DNA of 64,000 nucleotides from Paracoccus liaowanqingii (GTDB lineage: Bacteria; Pseudomonadota; Alphaproteobacteria; Rhodobacterales; Rhodobacteraceae): NCBI RefSeq assembly GCF_004683865.2, contig NZ_CP040765.1:186001-250000 (forward strand), read 5' to 3'. The notes under the pieces are model-generated. The model was not told the DNA's origin and did no database searches. It was given only the letters and a program-made list of their open reading frames with translations. Position 1 is the stretch's first letter. Each line of letters opens with the position of its first letter. Both the position numbers and the translations under genes were made by a program. Positions 1 to 9,269 of the stretch are shown piece after piece.

Positions 1-1
1 G

Positions 2-208
2 ACATCGATCTTTAACCCGATCACCAACAATCTGGCACATGGCAAGAGGGTCGAGTCCAGGGGGTTCGGTAGCTTTACCAGCAAGATTCGAAATCCGAGA
101 ATTGGCCGGGACCCGAGAAATGGCGGCGCAGTGCAGGTCGAGACCAAGCAGGTCCCGACCTTCAGGGCCTGGAAACAGCTTCTGACGCGGCTGAACCCCG
201 AAAGCTGA
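2..208 (+). CDS. HU/IHF-type DNA-binding protein, C-terminal part (partial)
   Basis: The frame is open from the window edge to a TGA, giving 68 residues without a start, so the gene begins upstream. The translation has the core of the HU/IHF fold (GKRVESRGFGSF, then RNPRIGRDPRNG, then VPTFRAWKQL). This is the beta-arm with its Arg-Asn-Pro loop that inserts into the DNA minor groove, followed by the last helix. It aligns closely with the complete IHF-beta-like protein at 20690-21004, so the two are paralogues. Members bend DNA as dimers. The partner subunit is not visible here. The family call is secure; IHF versus HU is inferred from that paralogue. Confidence 0.8.
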   Translation, partial: TSIFNPITNNLAHGKRVESRGFGSFTSKIRNPRIGRDPRNGGAVQVETKQVPTFRAWKQLLTRLNPES

Positions 209-437
209 CCGCCCCTACTCTATCATATCCTTTCCATGCTTGTTCTCCCCCAATCTGTTCGGGCTGGAGTGACAGGCCGTTGCTTTGTGCGCATGCGCAT
301 GCTTCCTACGCCCCCGAGGCTGACCGGAGGTCTGATCTCAAATCGGCGTCGGCAAATATCGGGTAGCCCCGACCGCCGCGGGTCAGATGCGTCTCGCCAG
401 TCTTCAGGCGGGCAGGGTGTAGGGAGAAATAGACGTA

Positions 438-1196
438 ATGAATTTCGGTGATGTGCTACTGCTGTCCAGCTCTGGTCTCGTGGCGGGGGCGATCAACGCA
501 CTGGCCGGTGGCGGAACGATTTTCACTTTCTCAGCGCTGGTTGCCGTCGGTCTTCCCGCGGTGACCGCCAACGCAACGAGTGCAGTCTCGGTTCTGCCAG
601 GCCAGATTGCATCGACCTTTGCGTATCGCCGCGAGATTGCGCGCGCGTTCCGTCGGCTTCTGCCATTTTCCATTGTTTCCGCGATCGGCGGTATTCTGGG
701 TGGCTTGCTGCTGCTCAACACCGAGGAGGGGGCGTTCCGCGCACTCGTCCCTTTTCTGATCCTGTTTGCCACCGTCCTGTTCATGATCGCACCCCATATC
801 GCGACCTTGGGAGAGCGCCTGGCGTCTCGCCGAAAAAAGGATACGCCGGGACCGCTCGCGACGGGTCTGCAGGGGTTGGTGGCGATCTATGGGGGCTATT
901 TCGGTGCGGGGATGGGGATCATGATGCTTGCCTCTCTTTCCCTTACCGAAGGACGTGACTTCCACGCCCTTAACGCTGCCAAGAATTGGCTCGCCTGTAT
1001 TATGCAAGGCTTGGCCGTGGTTGTGTTCATTGTTTCCGGGGCCATCGACTACGGAGCGGTTGCGATCGTCGCTGTGGCAAGCATCCTTGGAGGATGGGGT
1101 AGTGTGACGGTCGGCCGGCTTGTGCCGCAACACATCATCCGACGGTTCGTCATCGTGACCGGACTGGCACTCAGCACATGGTATTTTTTTGTTTAG
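438..1196 (+). CDS. TauE/SafE-family membrane permease
   Basis: The 252-residue product has about eight hydrophobic segments and the Gly-rich N-terminal signature of TauE/SafE permeases (AGAINALAGGGTIFTFSAL), echoed in the second half by GGYFGAGMGIMMLA. Family members export sulfite, sulfoacetate or other small organosulfur anions across the inner membrane; the substrate here is unknown. The ATG follows a purine-rich stretch (GGGAGAAATAG). The gene stands alone: the 5' side is a 229-bp gap without a gene and the convergent patatin gene lies downstream. No EcfG-type promoter was seen in front of it, unlike many neighbours. Confidence 0.85.
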   Translation: MNFGDVLLLSSSGLVAGAINALAGGGTIFTFSALVAVGLPAVTANATSAVSVLPGQIASTFAYRREIARAFRRLLPFSIVSAIGGILGGLLLLNTEEGAFRALVPFLILFATVLFMIAPHIATLGERLASRRKKDTPGPLATGLQGLVAIYGGYFGAGMGIMMLASLSLTEGRDFHALNAAKNWLACIMQGLAVVVFIVSGAIDYGAVAIVAVASILGGWGSVTVGRLVPQHIIRRFVIVTGLALSTWYFFV

Positions 1197-1436
1197 GCCA
1201 GAAGTAGAGCCTCATGCAGAAGGGCGCTTGACCGGCGCCTATGTTCTTTGCGTCGATGTGGTCTTACAGCGTTAAGGCTGCTTCTCTCAAAGTTGCCGTG
1301 ATCCTAGAATCCGCAACGGCCGAACACAAAGACAGCCGACAAATGTTAAAATAAAGCATCATCACAGATCGTTCGCCTGACCAATAATCTACAGGCCCTG
1401 GTGCGGGAGCCGATCTCTGAAGGGTCGTGTGCTATG

Positions 1437-2510
1437 CTACCTCAATGAAAATCCGGGCCTGGACGGGGTTTCGGCAAGGCGTTCCAGGAGATCTTCCATA
1501 TCCGCTCTACCTTGGGCGCTTCGCTCTTCCAGTGAGGAGCGGGAAAAATCGAGTGCCTTCAGAGTTCGCTGATGCTCCGGCGCCTGATACGCAAGGAGTG
1601 CCAGCGTCGATGCCGGGTCTTTTTGGCCCTCTTGTGCCCGCGAGCTTTGCTCGATCCGCGCGATCGTCCGGCGCGACTGCGTAGAGAAAATCAGATCCTG
1701 CGCGCGCGCAGCCGACTCGTCCAGGGTCTGGGGCCGTCCCTTCCCCAAAGCAAACAAGTCGACGGCGATACACAGGTGCTCGCCTTGGGGCGGCTCCCGG
1801 AACACCCGGTCCACCGGGAGATTGTTGGCCAGCCCCGCATCACAGAGCAGGCGGCCGCTGATCTCGATGGGAGAGAACATGGGGAGGATAGCGGTCGCTG
1901 CGAGGAGGTGCTCGGGTTTAATCTGGTCATCGCGATTGTCGAACCAGACCTCCTCGCCGCTCTCCACATCGAGGGCAAGGAAGGAAAACCGCTGCTCAGC
2001 CGTGTTGAGGCGCTCGAAATCAATGAGGCGCGATAGCGTTGCTGCCATCGCGTCATGCGAGGCGATCGCCCGGTCCGGTGGCATCATTGGCAGCGTGGAC
2101 AAAATACCGGGAAGCCGAAGCGAGAAGAGACCAGGTCGGCCAAACAAGAGTGCGGCGGCGGCTGCCCGGTTGTTGATGTCTGCCCGGATGGTGTCAGGTA
2201 GCGCGAACGGCGCCGACCAAGGCAGAGGCTGGGCCGCCTGTTGCCAAAATTGACCAAGCTTCTCCAGACGTGTCTCTGGCGGATTGCCCAGGAGGATCGC
2301 GCCGGTCACGGCGCCGATCGATGCCCCGACGATCCAGTCCGGCATCAAGCCTTCCGCATCAAGAGCGCGGTATGCACCTAAGTGATAGGCGCCGAGCGCA
2401 TTTCCTCCCCCTAGTACCAAAGAAAAGTACCTTCGGGACGTTGCGCCGCTGCCCGCCAGGGCTAGCGAAACCGGGACTTGACGGGCCTGACTTTCGTTCG
2501 AGGTCGACAT
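1437..2510 (-). CDS. Patatin-like phospholipase
   Basis: Patatin-fold lipid acyl hydrolase of about 357 residues. Visible motifs are the oxyanion-hole glycine loop (LVLGGGNALGAYHLG, near residue 30), the nucleophile elbow GASIG with the catalytic Ser, and the DAG motif (CDAGLANNLPVD) carrying the catalytic Asp. I chose the start at MSTSNES; an in-frame ATG 13 codons upstream is less likely because it lies almost on the promoter. The gene diverges from phaC, and the palindromic EcfG promoter at 2543-2569 ends about 33 bp upstream. Intracellular patatins near PHA genes can act on granule lipids or polymer; that role is inference. Confidence 0.85.
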   Translation of the reverse strand: MSTSNESQARQVPVSLALAGSGATSRRYFSLVLGGGNALGAYHLGAYRALDAEGLMPDWIVGASIGAVTGAILLGNPPETRLEKLGQFWQQAAQPLPWSAPFALPDTIRADINNRAAAAALLFGRPGLFSLRLPGILSTLPMMPPDRAIASHDAMAATLSRLIDFERLNTAEQRFSFLALDVESGEEVWFDNRDDQIKPEHLLAATAILPMFSPIEISGRLLCDAGLANNLPVDRVFREPPQGEHLCIAVDLFALGKGRPQTLDESAARAQDLIFSTQSRRTIARIEQSSRAQEGQKDPASTLALLAYQAPEHQRTLKALDFSRSSLEERSAQGRADMEDLLERLAETPSRPGFSLR

Positions 2511-2542
2511 GACGAATACAGCCCTTTTCCCATTCGTGAGGG

Positions 2543-2569
2543 GGAACAAATGACAGCACGCCCGGTTCC
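2543..2569. promoter_or_regulatory. Palindromic EcfG-type promoter, patatin/phaC
   Basis: On the + strand GGAAC (2543-2547) is followed by 17 bp and GTT (2565-2567). Because the next two bases are CC, the - strand also reads GGAAC-N17-GTT. The same 27 bp can therefore serve as an EcfG (general-stress sigma) promoter in both directions: leftward to the patatin gene (start 2510) and rightward to phaC (start 2739). Confidence 0.75.
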
Positions 2570-2738
2570 TCGGGCTTGACGCTGAAGAGTGCCGACCCCT
2601 GTGATTGCCTTAGTTCCAGCCAAGCAGAGCGAAGCAAGGTTTCTAGATCAAGCTATCCGGCCCTTATGGTTGCGGTGTGCGCTGAGCCAGCCGGCGGCAT
2701 GGGTGTCGATTTAAGGCCAAAGGTTAGGGGATCTGAGA

Positions 2739-4646
2739 ATGCCTGACGAAGAGGAGAAGGCTCGTCGCCAAGGGACCGGCCCGGCATTGACACAAGCCAT
2801 GTGGTCCGCCTGGATAGAGCAAACGTCCGCCGCGGGAGAGGCCTTGAAAGAAGCATGGCAAGTGCCGCCGGCCTTTTCTTCGGGGATGGCGGCTGACAGA
2901 ACCCGACCGAATGACGACATTCTGTCCAGAGACCCCATTCTGGGCGCCATTGCTCAGATGTGGAACGCCAACCCCCTACACAAGGTCGTGCCTCTGGACT
3001 GGGCAGAGATCACATGGGCTCTCCGGACAGTGGGGCAGCGTGCTCTCGCGAGGCCCGGGACGACGAAGTCTGTCATGGAGTTCAATCAGGACCTCTGGCG
3101 TATGACATTTGAGACCTGGCAAGAGACAGGGAGGCGCTGGATGGGGGTGGTCGAGCCGCCGTCAGAGGGTCCGGCGCCGGCCTTTGGTGACAAACGATTT
3201 GTGGCCCCCGAGTGGCAATCCAACCCGGCCTACCGCCTGCTGAAGGAGGTGTATCTGCTCGCCTCAAGCTGGCTTCTGGAACAGGGCGACACGGCGGACA
3301 TGGACGAGGCCGAGCGGCAACGCGTGAACTTTCATCTACGCCAGTTCGTCGATGCGATGAGTCCCACACTGATGTTGATGTCCAACCCGGCAGCACTCAA
3401 GAGGGCGATGGAAACCGGCGGTGCCAGCGTCGCCGCCGGTGCTCGCAACCTGATGGCGGACCTCAACGCCGGGCGGCTCAGCATGGTGGACGCGGATGCG
3501 TACGCGCCAGGGCGAAACCTGGCACTGACGCCGGGGAAGGTCGTCCATCGCAATCGCCTGATTGAGTTGATCCAGTACGAACCGACCACAGACAAGGTCC
3601 ACGCCGTGCCGCTGCTGATCGTGCCGCCTTGGATCAACAAGTACTACATCCTCGACATGCAGCCCAAGAACAGCATGGTCGCCTATCTGGTGGCCCAGGG
3701 TTTCACGGTCTTCGTCATCTCCTGGAAGAACCCCGACGCGTCGATGGATTCGGTCGGCATTGAGGACTACATGGACCTCGGCCCCTTGGAGGCGAGCGAC
3801 GTCGCCCGAAAAATCACCAACAGCGAGACCGTCAACGTGATGGGGTACTGCATCGGTGGAACCCTCATGACGATGACGCTAGCGGTCCTCGCGGCGCAGG
3901 GCGACAAGCGGTTCCGCTCAGCTAGCTTCATGGTGTCGCTGCAGGACTTTGAGCGGGTTGGGGATACGGCAGTGTTTATGGACGAACATGGCCTGGACGT
4001 CATCGAGCGGCAGATGATGGAGCGCGGCTATCTCGACAGTGCCGAGATGTCTAACATGTTTAACCTCCTGCGGTCGAACGACCTGATATGGGCCAATGTT
4101 GTCAATAACTACCTGCTGGGGAACAAGCCGCCGGCATTCGACCTGCTTTACTGGAACAGCGATGGCACTCGCATGGCCCGCGCTGCCCACAGCTGGTATC
4201 TGCGCAACACCTATCGAGAGAACAACCTCGTCAAGCCGGGCAAGGTCAAGCTCAAGGACAAGCCTATCGACCTTGGGCGCATCACCCTGGACTGCTATTC
4301 CGTAGGCGCCGAAAAGGACCACATCGTGCCTTGGGATGCGGCCTGGCGCATCACCCAGCTCTTCGGCGGTGACGTGCGGTTCGTTCTCGCCTCCAGCGGC
4401 CATGTTGCCGGCATTATCAACCCTCCGGGTGGCAAGGGCGCGCACTGGGCATCGGAGGACGGCACAGCAGCAAACACCCCGAAGCAGTGGTTGCAGGAGG
4501 CGAGCCGCCGCGAAGGTAGCTGGTGGCCCGATTGGGCAGCCTGGATGGCGACCCGCTCAGGCAGAAAGGGCAAGCCTCCCTCGTTGGGCAGTGACGACCA
4601 CCCGCCACTGCAGGACGCACCCGGCAGCTATGTGATGGAAAAATAG
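2739..4646 (+). CDS. phaC: Class I poly(3-hydroxyalkanoate) synthase
   Basis: The 635-residue protein polymerises (R)-3-hydroxyacyl-CoA into PHA at the granule surface. It has the PhaC N-terminal domain and an alpha/beta-hydrolase core. The lipase-like box reads GYCIGG with the catalytic Cys near residue 371; the catalytic Asp is near 527 (GAEKDHIVPW) and His near 555 (SSGHVAGIINPP). WINKYYILD and the WASEDG-type tail are typical of the family. Length is near the class I norm of about 560-620, slightly long. The usual partners phaA, phaB, phaP and phaR are absent from the window, so this may be a secondary synthase. An EcfG-type promoter 172 bp upstream suggests stress-induced expression. Confidence 0.95.
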   Translation: MPDEEEKARRQGTGPALTQAMWSAWIEQTSAAGEALKEAWQVPPAFSSGMAADRTRPNDDILSRDPILGAIAQMWNANPLHKVVPLDWAEITWALRTVGQRALARPGTTKSVMEFNQDLWRMTFETWQETGRRWMGVVEPPSEGPAPAFGDKRFVAPEWQSNPAYRLLKEVYLLASSWLLEQGDTADMDEAERQRVNFHLRQFVDAMSPTLMLMSNPAALKRAMETGGASVAAGARNLMADLNAGRLSMVDADAYAPGRNLALTPGKVVHRNRLIELIQYEPTTDKVHAVPLLIVPPWINKYYILDMQPKNSMVAYLVAQGFTVFVISWKNPDASMDSVGIEDYMDLGPLEASDVARKITNSETVNVMGYCIGGTLMTMTLAVLAAQGDKRFRSASFMVSLQDFERVGDTAVFMDEHGLDVIERQMMERGYLDSAEMSNMFNLLRSNDLIWANVVNNYLLGNKPPAFDLLYWNSDGTRMARAAHSWYLRNTYRENNLVKPGKVKLKDKPIDLGRITLDCYSVGAEKDHIVPWDAAWRITQLFGGDVRFVLASSGHVAGIINPPGGKGAHWASEDGTAANTPKQWLQEASRREGSWWPDWAAWMATRSGRKGKPPSLGSDDHPPLQDAPGSYVMEK

Positions 4647-5134
4647 GACTCAGAGCCGCAATAGTTGGTCAGATTGAGCTATGGCCAGAGGATGCGCTCA
4701 AGGCGCCGTTTCTCCCGGAGGGTCATCATCAACGCCCTTGGAGCCCCAGAGGCGCGGACGGGGATCGTGTCCGGATTGAGATGTTTTGCCTGTGCAGAGC
4801 GATCCGCTCCTTGGGCTTGGAGCCCGTCTGATCTCCGGCTACCTGTTCGACACGGAAAATGACCTCGCCGGCTCCGCAAACTCTGCATCGACCCTGCTTG
4901 TAGCAGGATCTACTTTTCAGGCGCGGACTGGGTGGACTTTGACCCTACCAATCGAAGCCCCGGGCCAAGTAACCTTATCCTTATCGCTGTTGAGCGCGAT
5001 ATTCGCCCTGCCGACCCGGTAGTAGGAAGCTCTCTCGGACGATCGCCAGCAATGCTTGCATCCTCGGGCCTCCCTCCTTCAACGATGATTTCGCATGCCC
5101 GCTTAGGGCTTTCTTCTTGGTCAAGCCTCGGGCG
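4647..5134. other. Intergenic stretch, nothing recognised
   Basis: About 490 bp between phaC and the EcfG promoter of the next gene. Open frames here are short and lack recognisable motifs or ribosome sites. The upstream in-frame extension of the next gene (from 4932) has no coding character. Confidence 0.5.
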
Positions 5135-5159
5135 GGAACAAACGATAGTATGCGAGGTT
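5135..5159 (+). promoter_or_regulatory. EcfG-type promoter
   Basis: GGAAC (5135-5139), 17 bp, GTT (5157-5159), about 43 bp before the ATG of the secreted Ala/Ser/Thr-rich protein. The motif and spacing match the other stress promoters in the window. Confidence 0.75.
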
Positions 5160-5201
5160 GCCGGAATATGCCCGAGAGGTGGGCAAATCTGGGAGGATCA
5201 C

Positions 5202-6131
5202 ATGAAACTGCGTGCTACTTTGATGGCCAGCTGTGCGATGGCACTGATTGGAACAACTGCCATTGCAGACTGCGCTGCGGACTTGGCCCAACTTCACTCA
5301 GAAGATCTGCAGATCGGTCAAGGCCAAGGTATCGCCAAGGACGGATCGTTGCCACCACTGGCAACCGCGGATGCCGCGCCTGAAAGCGATAGCGCCGCAA
5401 CACCCGTTCCCGGTGCCGCGGCCCACGGCAGGGAAGACAACGCTGCAGGTAATATTGAAACTGCCGGCAGTACGGTTGCAGACAGTGACATGGCGGCTGC
5501 CGATACCGCAGCCTCTGCCGAGACGGTACCCCCCGGCGAGGTCGAAGGGGAAGGCTCCGCAAACGATGGAGCGCAGGAAGCTCATGACGCGGCAGAAGGA
5601 AGCAACAGCCCAATGACGCCCGAGAATGATGACGCGGCTGCCACCGGCGAAGACAGTGCAGCAAGCGATACGGATGCTGCTGGCGGCACAGCCGCGACAA
5701 GCGATATGGCAGCCGCTAATTCGGCCACCTCGGCCGAAGGCACGCCCTCAGGTGACGGCATTGCGAAAGACGGATCACTTGCTCCGCAGGAGGGAACGGA
5801 AGCAGAAGCCGGCACTCCCCGCGCCATGTCGGGACAGGACGTCCAGGCTCAGCAGGAAGGCAACCCAACTGCTGCTGAAAGCGCTGAAAGCAGCGCTATG
5901 GCTGAGACCACCTCAGGCACGACCACCAACAGCAGCGCAGATACGCCAGCCGGTGGGACTGACAGGTCAAGCTCTGAGACGAGTCCCGCCATAGACAGCG
6001 ATACGGCTGAGGGCGAAGCAACCATGGCGTCCCCTGACCGCAGTGAATTGGTCGCCGAAGCACAGGCAGCTCTCAATGCCGGCGATGAAGAAGCATGCCG
6101 TGAAGCTATCGAGAAGATCGAAGCTCTCTGA
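5202..6131 (+). CDS. Exported low-complexity Ala/Ser/Thr/acidic protein
   Basis: I place the start at the ATG preceded by GGGAGGATCAC, giving 309 residues. Residues 1-22 form a Sec signal peptide (AMALIGTTAIA, then cleavage before DCAADL). The middle is a disordered Ala/Ser/Thr/Glu/Asp-rich region with internal duplications: GIAKDGSL occurs near residues 43 and 186, and the AADTAASAETVPPGE and AAANSATSAEGTPSGD segments are related copies. The last 30 residues return to a predicted helix (LVAEAQAALNAGDEEACREA). I do not recognise a named family. An envelope stress role is suggested only by the EcfG promoter upstream. A hairpin at 6146-6175 probably ends the transcript. Confidence 0.75.
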   Translation: MKLRATLMASCAMALIGTTAIADCAADLAQLHSEDLQIGQGQGIAKDGSLPPLATADAAPESDSAATPVPGAAAHGREDNAAGNIETAGSTVADSDMAAADTAASAETVPPGEVEGEGSANDGAQEAHDAAEGSNSPMTPENDDAAATGEDSAASDTDAAGGTAATSDMAAANSATSAEGTPSGDGIAKDGSLAPQEGTEAEAGTPRAMSGQDVQAQQEGNPTAAESAESSAMAETTSGTTTNSSADTPAGGTDRSSSETSPAIDSDTAEGEATMASPDRSELVAEAQAALNAGDEEACREAIEKIEAL

Positions 6132-6145
6132 TCACTATCGAGATG

Positions 6146-6175
6146 CCGTCTCCCAGACCTTTGCGCGGGAGACGG
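6146..6175 (+). terminator. Hairpin after exported-protein gene
   Basis: CCGTCTCCC (6146-6154) pairs perfectly with GGGAGACGG (6167-6175) across a 12-nt loop, 15 bp after the stop. It lacks a strong T run, so intrinsic termination is only probable. Confidence 0.45.
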
Positions 6176-6531
6176 TAAGACCGTCACCCTCACTATATAG
6201 CTTGCTGATTTGAGAAGCGCTAAAGCATCAAATGATCCACAGTTTTGGGGGGTAAATTCGCGGACAAGATCGGAATAGAAGCACAGAACAGTGGCATAGT
6301 TGGCCTATCTGGAGTGACTAGACCACAGGCGGTTTAGTTTTCGGCGAGCAAACACAGTATCGCCGTCGGCTATCGGGTTGCCCAATTTTACTGTCTGACC
6401 ATCTCAGCTTGGGTCCGGAAACCGAACCCGTAGGGTCTCCTTTTTGAGAGAACTCAACGCCCAATAACCATCATTCGCACATTAGCACAGAACAGCATCC
6501 ACATTAACGGCGCCTACGCCTGGTCTGAACG
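6176..6531. other. Intergenic stretch, nothing recognised
   Basis: About 355 bp with lower GC than the flanking genes and no convincing reading frame. It ends at the EcfG promoter of the DUF892 gene. Confidence 0.4.
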
Positions 6532-6556
6532 GGAACAAGTTTTCCGCTTGTCAGTT
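6532..6556 (+). promoter_or_regulatory. EcfG-type promoter
   Basis: GGAAC (6532-6536), 17 bp, GTT (6554-6556), 30 bp upstream of the DUF892 start codon, an ideal distance for a short leader. Confidence 0.78.
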
Positions 6557-6586
6557 TTATCGAGGTAAATCGCCAAGGAGATCACA

Positions 6587-7087
6587 ATGGCTGATCAAAC
6601 ACTTGATACGTTGTTCCACGAGACGCTCAAGGACATCTATTATGCCGAACGCAAGATCGCGACGGCTCTACGGAAAATGTCCCGTGCTGCTCAGAACCCT
6701 GATCTGAAAGCTGCTTTCGAGACGCATGAGCAGGAAACACAAGCCCAATACGAGCGCCTATCCGATGTCTTCGAAACGATTGGCAAAAAGCCCCGTGGTA
6801 AAACTTGCGATGCCATCGAGGGTATCATTGCCGAGGGTCAGGAGATCATGGATGAGTTCAAGGGAAGCCCCGCTCTCGATGCTGGACTTTTAGCCGCCGC
6901 ACAGGCCGTCGAGCATTATGAAATTGCCCGCTATGGTACGTTGAAAGCATGGGCGCGGCAACTTGGACTGGAAGAGGCCGAACGCTTGCTGGACGAAACT
7001 CTGCAGGAAGAGATGGCGACCGATCAAATACTGACCGGCCTTGCAGAAACTGTCATTAATGCTGCTGCCGAGAGCACGAAAGCCTAA
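6587..7087 (+). CDS. DUF892 (YciE/YciF) ferritin-like protein
   Basis: The 166-residue product matches the YciE/YciF family: the N-terminal TLFHETLKDIYYAERKIATAL, a central QEIMDEF and the VEHYEIARYGTL helix carry the Glu/His ligands of a four-helix ferritin-like bundle that can hold a di-iron site. Relatives are induced by osmotic, oxidative or stationary-phase stress; the reaction is unknown. The start ATG follows AAGGAGATCACA, a strong ribosome site. A second family member is at 9299-9814 but is clearly divergent, so this is not a recent duplication. The EcfG promoter immediately upstream fits a stress role. Confidence 0.9.
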   Translation: MADQTLDTLFHETLKDIYYAERKIATALRKMSRAAQNPDLKAAFETHEQETQAQYERLSDVFETIGKKPRGKTCDAIEGIIAEGQEIMDEFKGSPALDAGLLAAAQAVEHYEIARYGTLKAWARQLGLEEAERLLDETLQEEMATDQILTGLAETVINAAAESTKA

Positions 7088-7275
7088 ATTAACCGGTCTT
7101 TTAATATAACCTTCAGGAACCAATGAACAAAGTCCGACCCGCGGTTATCGTCACTTAACTCATGGGTCGGGCTGACTTTAATCTCTGACGAAAGGCTTCA
7201 TCCGGCGAGCATAATTCCCGGGAGTTATATTTACAGCACACGAACCTAAACAAAGTAAAATCCACAGGAACTTAA

Positions 7276-7461
7276 ATGTCGCAAACTCCAAAGCCTAAGC
7301 GTGGCCTGCCTCGCGCTCTACTCTATGGCCTTATCCCGGGTGGATTCATAGTCATGGTTCTCTTTTTTCTGTTATCCGGGTGGGCTGCCGAGGAAGAACC
7401 TGCGGAAATGACTGAGGCACGCGAGCGAGCGGAAGAAATTTCCGAGGCAGAAGCAGAGTAG
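7276..7461 (+). CDS. Small single-span membrane protein
   Basis: The 61-residue product has a basic N-terminus (KPKRGLPR), one transmembrane helix (LIPGGFIVMVLFFLLSGW, about residues 17-34) and an acidic helical tail rich in Glu and Ala. The topology rule places the tail in the periplasm. AGGAA stands 5 bp before the ATG. I do not recognise the family. It lies 188 bp after the DUF892 gene and could be co-transcribed, although a hairpin-forming GTCCGACCC/GGGTCGG pair lies between them (about 7132-7167). Confidence 0.6.
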   Translation: MSQTPKPKRGLPRALLYGLIPGGFIVMVLFFLLSGWAAEEEPAEMTEARERAEEISEAEAE

Positions 7462-8093
7462 AAAAATTGCAGGCCACCGATGGTGATCTGCATGATGATA
7501 ACCCTACCGTCTCGGGCGCACTCAATAACTGGCCTTCTGTCATGCATAGCATCCATGGGTTGAGCAATGGACGCTATTGGCCCCGCTTATATGGCACCAA
7601 AATCGTCGAGTTTAATAACGATATACATCGCGTTCAAATATTCAATGACGCTATTCGAACGTTGTTCAACTCCGATGTGGCGTACATTCGTCTTGGGTGA
7701 TGGCTTTCTCGACATGCGGCTGAGCTTGCATTTTTCTAATGCCAGATTTGGCAGTGCCATCGCTTTCGATAACTTGGATGCGCCGCCTTAACTTAAAATC
7801 AGGGTCGCGTCTTCCGATGGATCATGGACCTACATTGAAGGTACTTCCACTATGCTCGGTTGCAGTATCCCACCGCCCAGCAGCAAACCACACATGGATG
7901 CGGTAAGCTCTCGCCAAGCCGAGGGCTATCATCATCAGAAAACTGCTCGTAAAATATATTTCGAATATTTATCACGCGCCCTAGGCGGGCAGGCAAATAT
8001 GCCACCGGAAATATTATATGAATTTTTATTTACCGCAGTGGTGAACTGATGCTCTGCGAGCGAACAGACTTGGCCGGAAAATTTAAAGAATCT
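7462..8093. other. Intergenic stretch, nothing recognised
   Basis: About 630 bp of lower-GC sequence. Several 60-75-codon frames exist (for example one ending at 8049), but none has a good ribosome site, a domain motif or the codon bias of the neighbours. It could be decayed coding sequence. Confidence 0.4.
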
Positions 8094-8936
8094 TTAGCTT
8101 CTAGCCGATAAAAATAAAAGCTTTTTTTTCGGGCCTGTATTTTTGCACTCACTATTGGCGAGCGTGGGAGATAGGACATACGGGCCGCGCCGGCTGCGGA
8201 AAAGAACTTTGTCAGCAATGCGGCGACGGAGCGAGGGGTTATTTTGCAATTCCCGGTCCTGCAGGAATATCAATCCATGAAGCTCCGGCCTGAAATCTAG
8301 CGCCAGCTCAGCCCCCCAGGACGCTACCAAAGAAGGAGACAGACCTCGGTCGTCGCCGATTTGCGTGGCCATGATGCCGGGAATCCATTCGGTTACCACG
8401 ATTGATGGCAAGTGGCACTCAAGTTCAGTTGCAAGCGCCATGGAGAACGATCTGAAGCCAGCTTTCGAAACGGAGTAGCCCAGCTTTCCTACGGCGGGGC
8501 CCTCACCCGCAAAACTTCCGACATTGATGATGCGGCCCCGCCTGCGCTGTAGCATTCCTGGTATGAAAACCTTGGATGCAATGATTGGGCCGCAGCAATT
8601 TATGCGGATGTGGTCATTAATTTCGTCGGAAGTAGAATTCAGAAAATCTTGCTGCAAGCAAATGGCGGCATTATTGACCAAGATCGAAACAGGACCCATA
8701 TTATTTTCTATGTCAGAAGCAACTCTTACCATTTCCTGGTCACACGATACATCTGCAGCTATTGCTGTAAAAAATCCGGCGCGGCAATTACGTGCCGTCT
8801 CCTCAAGTCGACCGATATTTCGCGCTATTCCTATGACATGGAGGCCTTTTTCCGTGAGCGATTGTGAAAGTGCACGTCCCAATCCTGAACTGGCGCCTGT
8901 AACAACTGCTATCAAAGATTGCGGCAAACCGGACAT
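8094..8936 (-). CDS. Short-chain dehydrogenase/reductase
   Basis: I choose the ATG at MSGLPQ, giving 280 residues; 28 upstream codons look non-coding and overlap the promoter. Classical SDR marks are present: TGASSGLGRAL (nucleotide-binding Gly motif), ADVS, NNAA, a catalytic Ser in GSFAG and the YSVSK catalytic Tyr/Lys pair near residue 157. It therefore has a Rossmann fold and NAD(P)-dependent oxidoreductase activity on an unknown alcohol or ketone. The last 60 residues are longer than the usual 250-residue core, with a basic tail. An EcfG-type promoter ends 41 bp upstream. Confidence 0.85.
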   Translation of the reverse strand: MSGLPQSLIAVVTGASSGLGRALSQSLTEKGLHVIGIARNIGRLEETARNCRAGFFTAIAADVSCDQEMVRVASDIENNMGPVSILVNNAAICLQQDFLNSTSDEINDHIRINCCGPIIASKVFIPGMLQRRRGRIINVGSFAGEGPAVGKLGYSVSKAGFRSFSMALATELECHLPSIVVTEWIPGIMATQIGDDRGLSPSLVASWGAELALDFRPELHGLIFLQDRELQNNPSLRRRIADKVLFRSRRGPYVLSPTLANSECKNTGPKKKLLFLSARS

Positions 8937-8976
8937 TAACACCTCACGATAACAGCGTATATTTTTCTTGTCTTTT

Positions 8977-9001
8977 AACCCGCAAGTCGTTTCGATGTTC
9001 C
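8977..9001 (-). promoter_or_regulatory. EcfG-type promoter for the SDR gene
   Basis: Read on the - strand: GGAAC (complement of 8997-9001), 17 bp, GTT (complement of 8977-8979), 41 bp upstream of the SDR start at 8936. Confidence 0.75.
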
Positions 9002-9244
9002 TCAGCGAGAGTGCACGCATAGACCACTAACGTTGATTTACCGGACCCAGCCAGAGCATAATTCGCCATTCCTATGATCGAGATCGATCTCCCCGCCGAA
9101 AACGGGATTGAATACGAAATGTGGCAAATCCTTGTGCGCAGAGGCGAAAGACTTTCAGATGGGTCGCCGTCGGCGAGGATCACGCCGACACCATGCGGCG
9201 GTTCCGCGAACTTCCGAACTGCGCAGTTGCGATTGCCGACGCCG

Positions 9245-9269
9245 GGAACATCCCGAGCACTCGCCGGTT
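9245..9269 (+). promoter_or_regulatory. EcfG-type promoter for DUF892/NDH-2 pair
   Basis: GGAAC (9245-9249), 17 bp, GTT (9267-9269), 29 bp upstream of the start of the second DUF892 gene. It points away from the SDR promoter at 8977. Confidence 0.78.

Noticed and set aside
7852..8049. A 65-codon frame on the + strand
   Set aside because: No ribosome site, no motif and AT-rich composition; it could not be told from chance.
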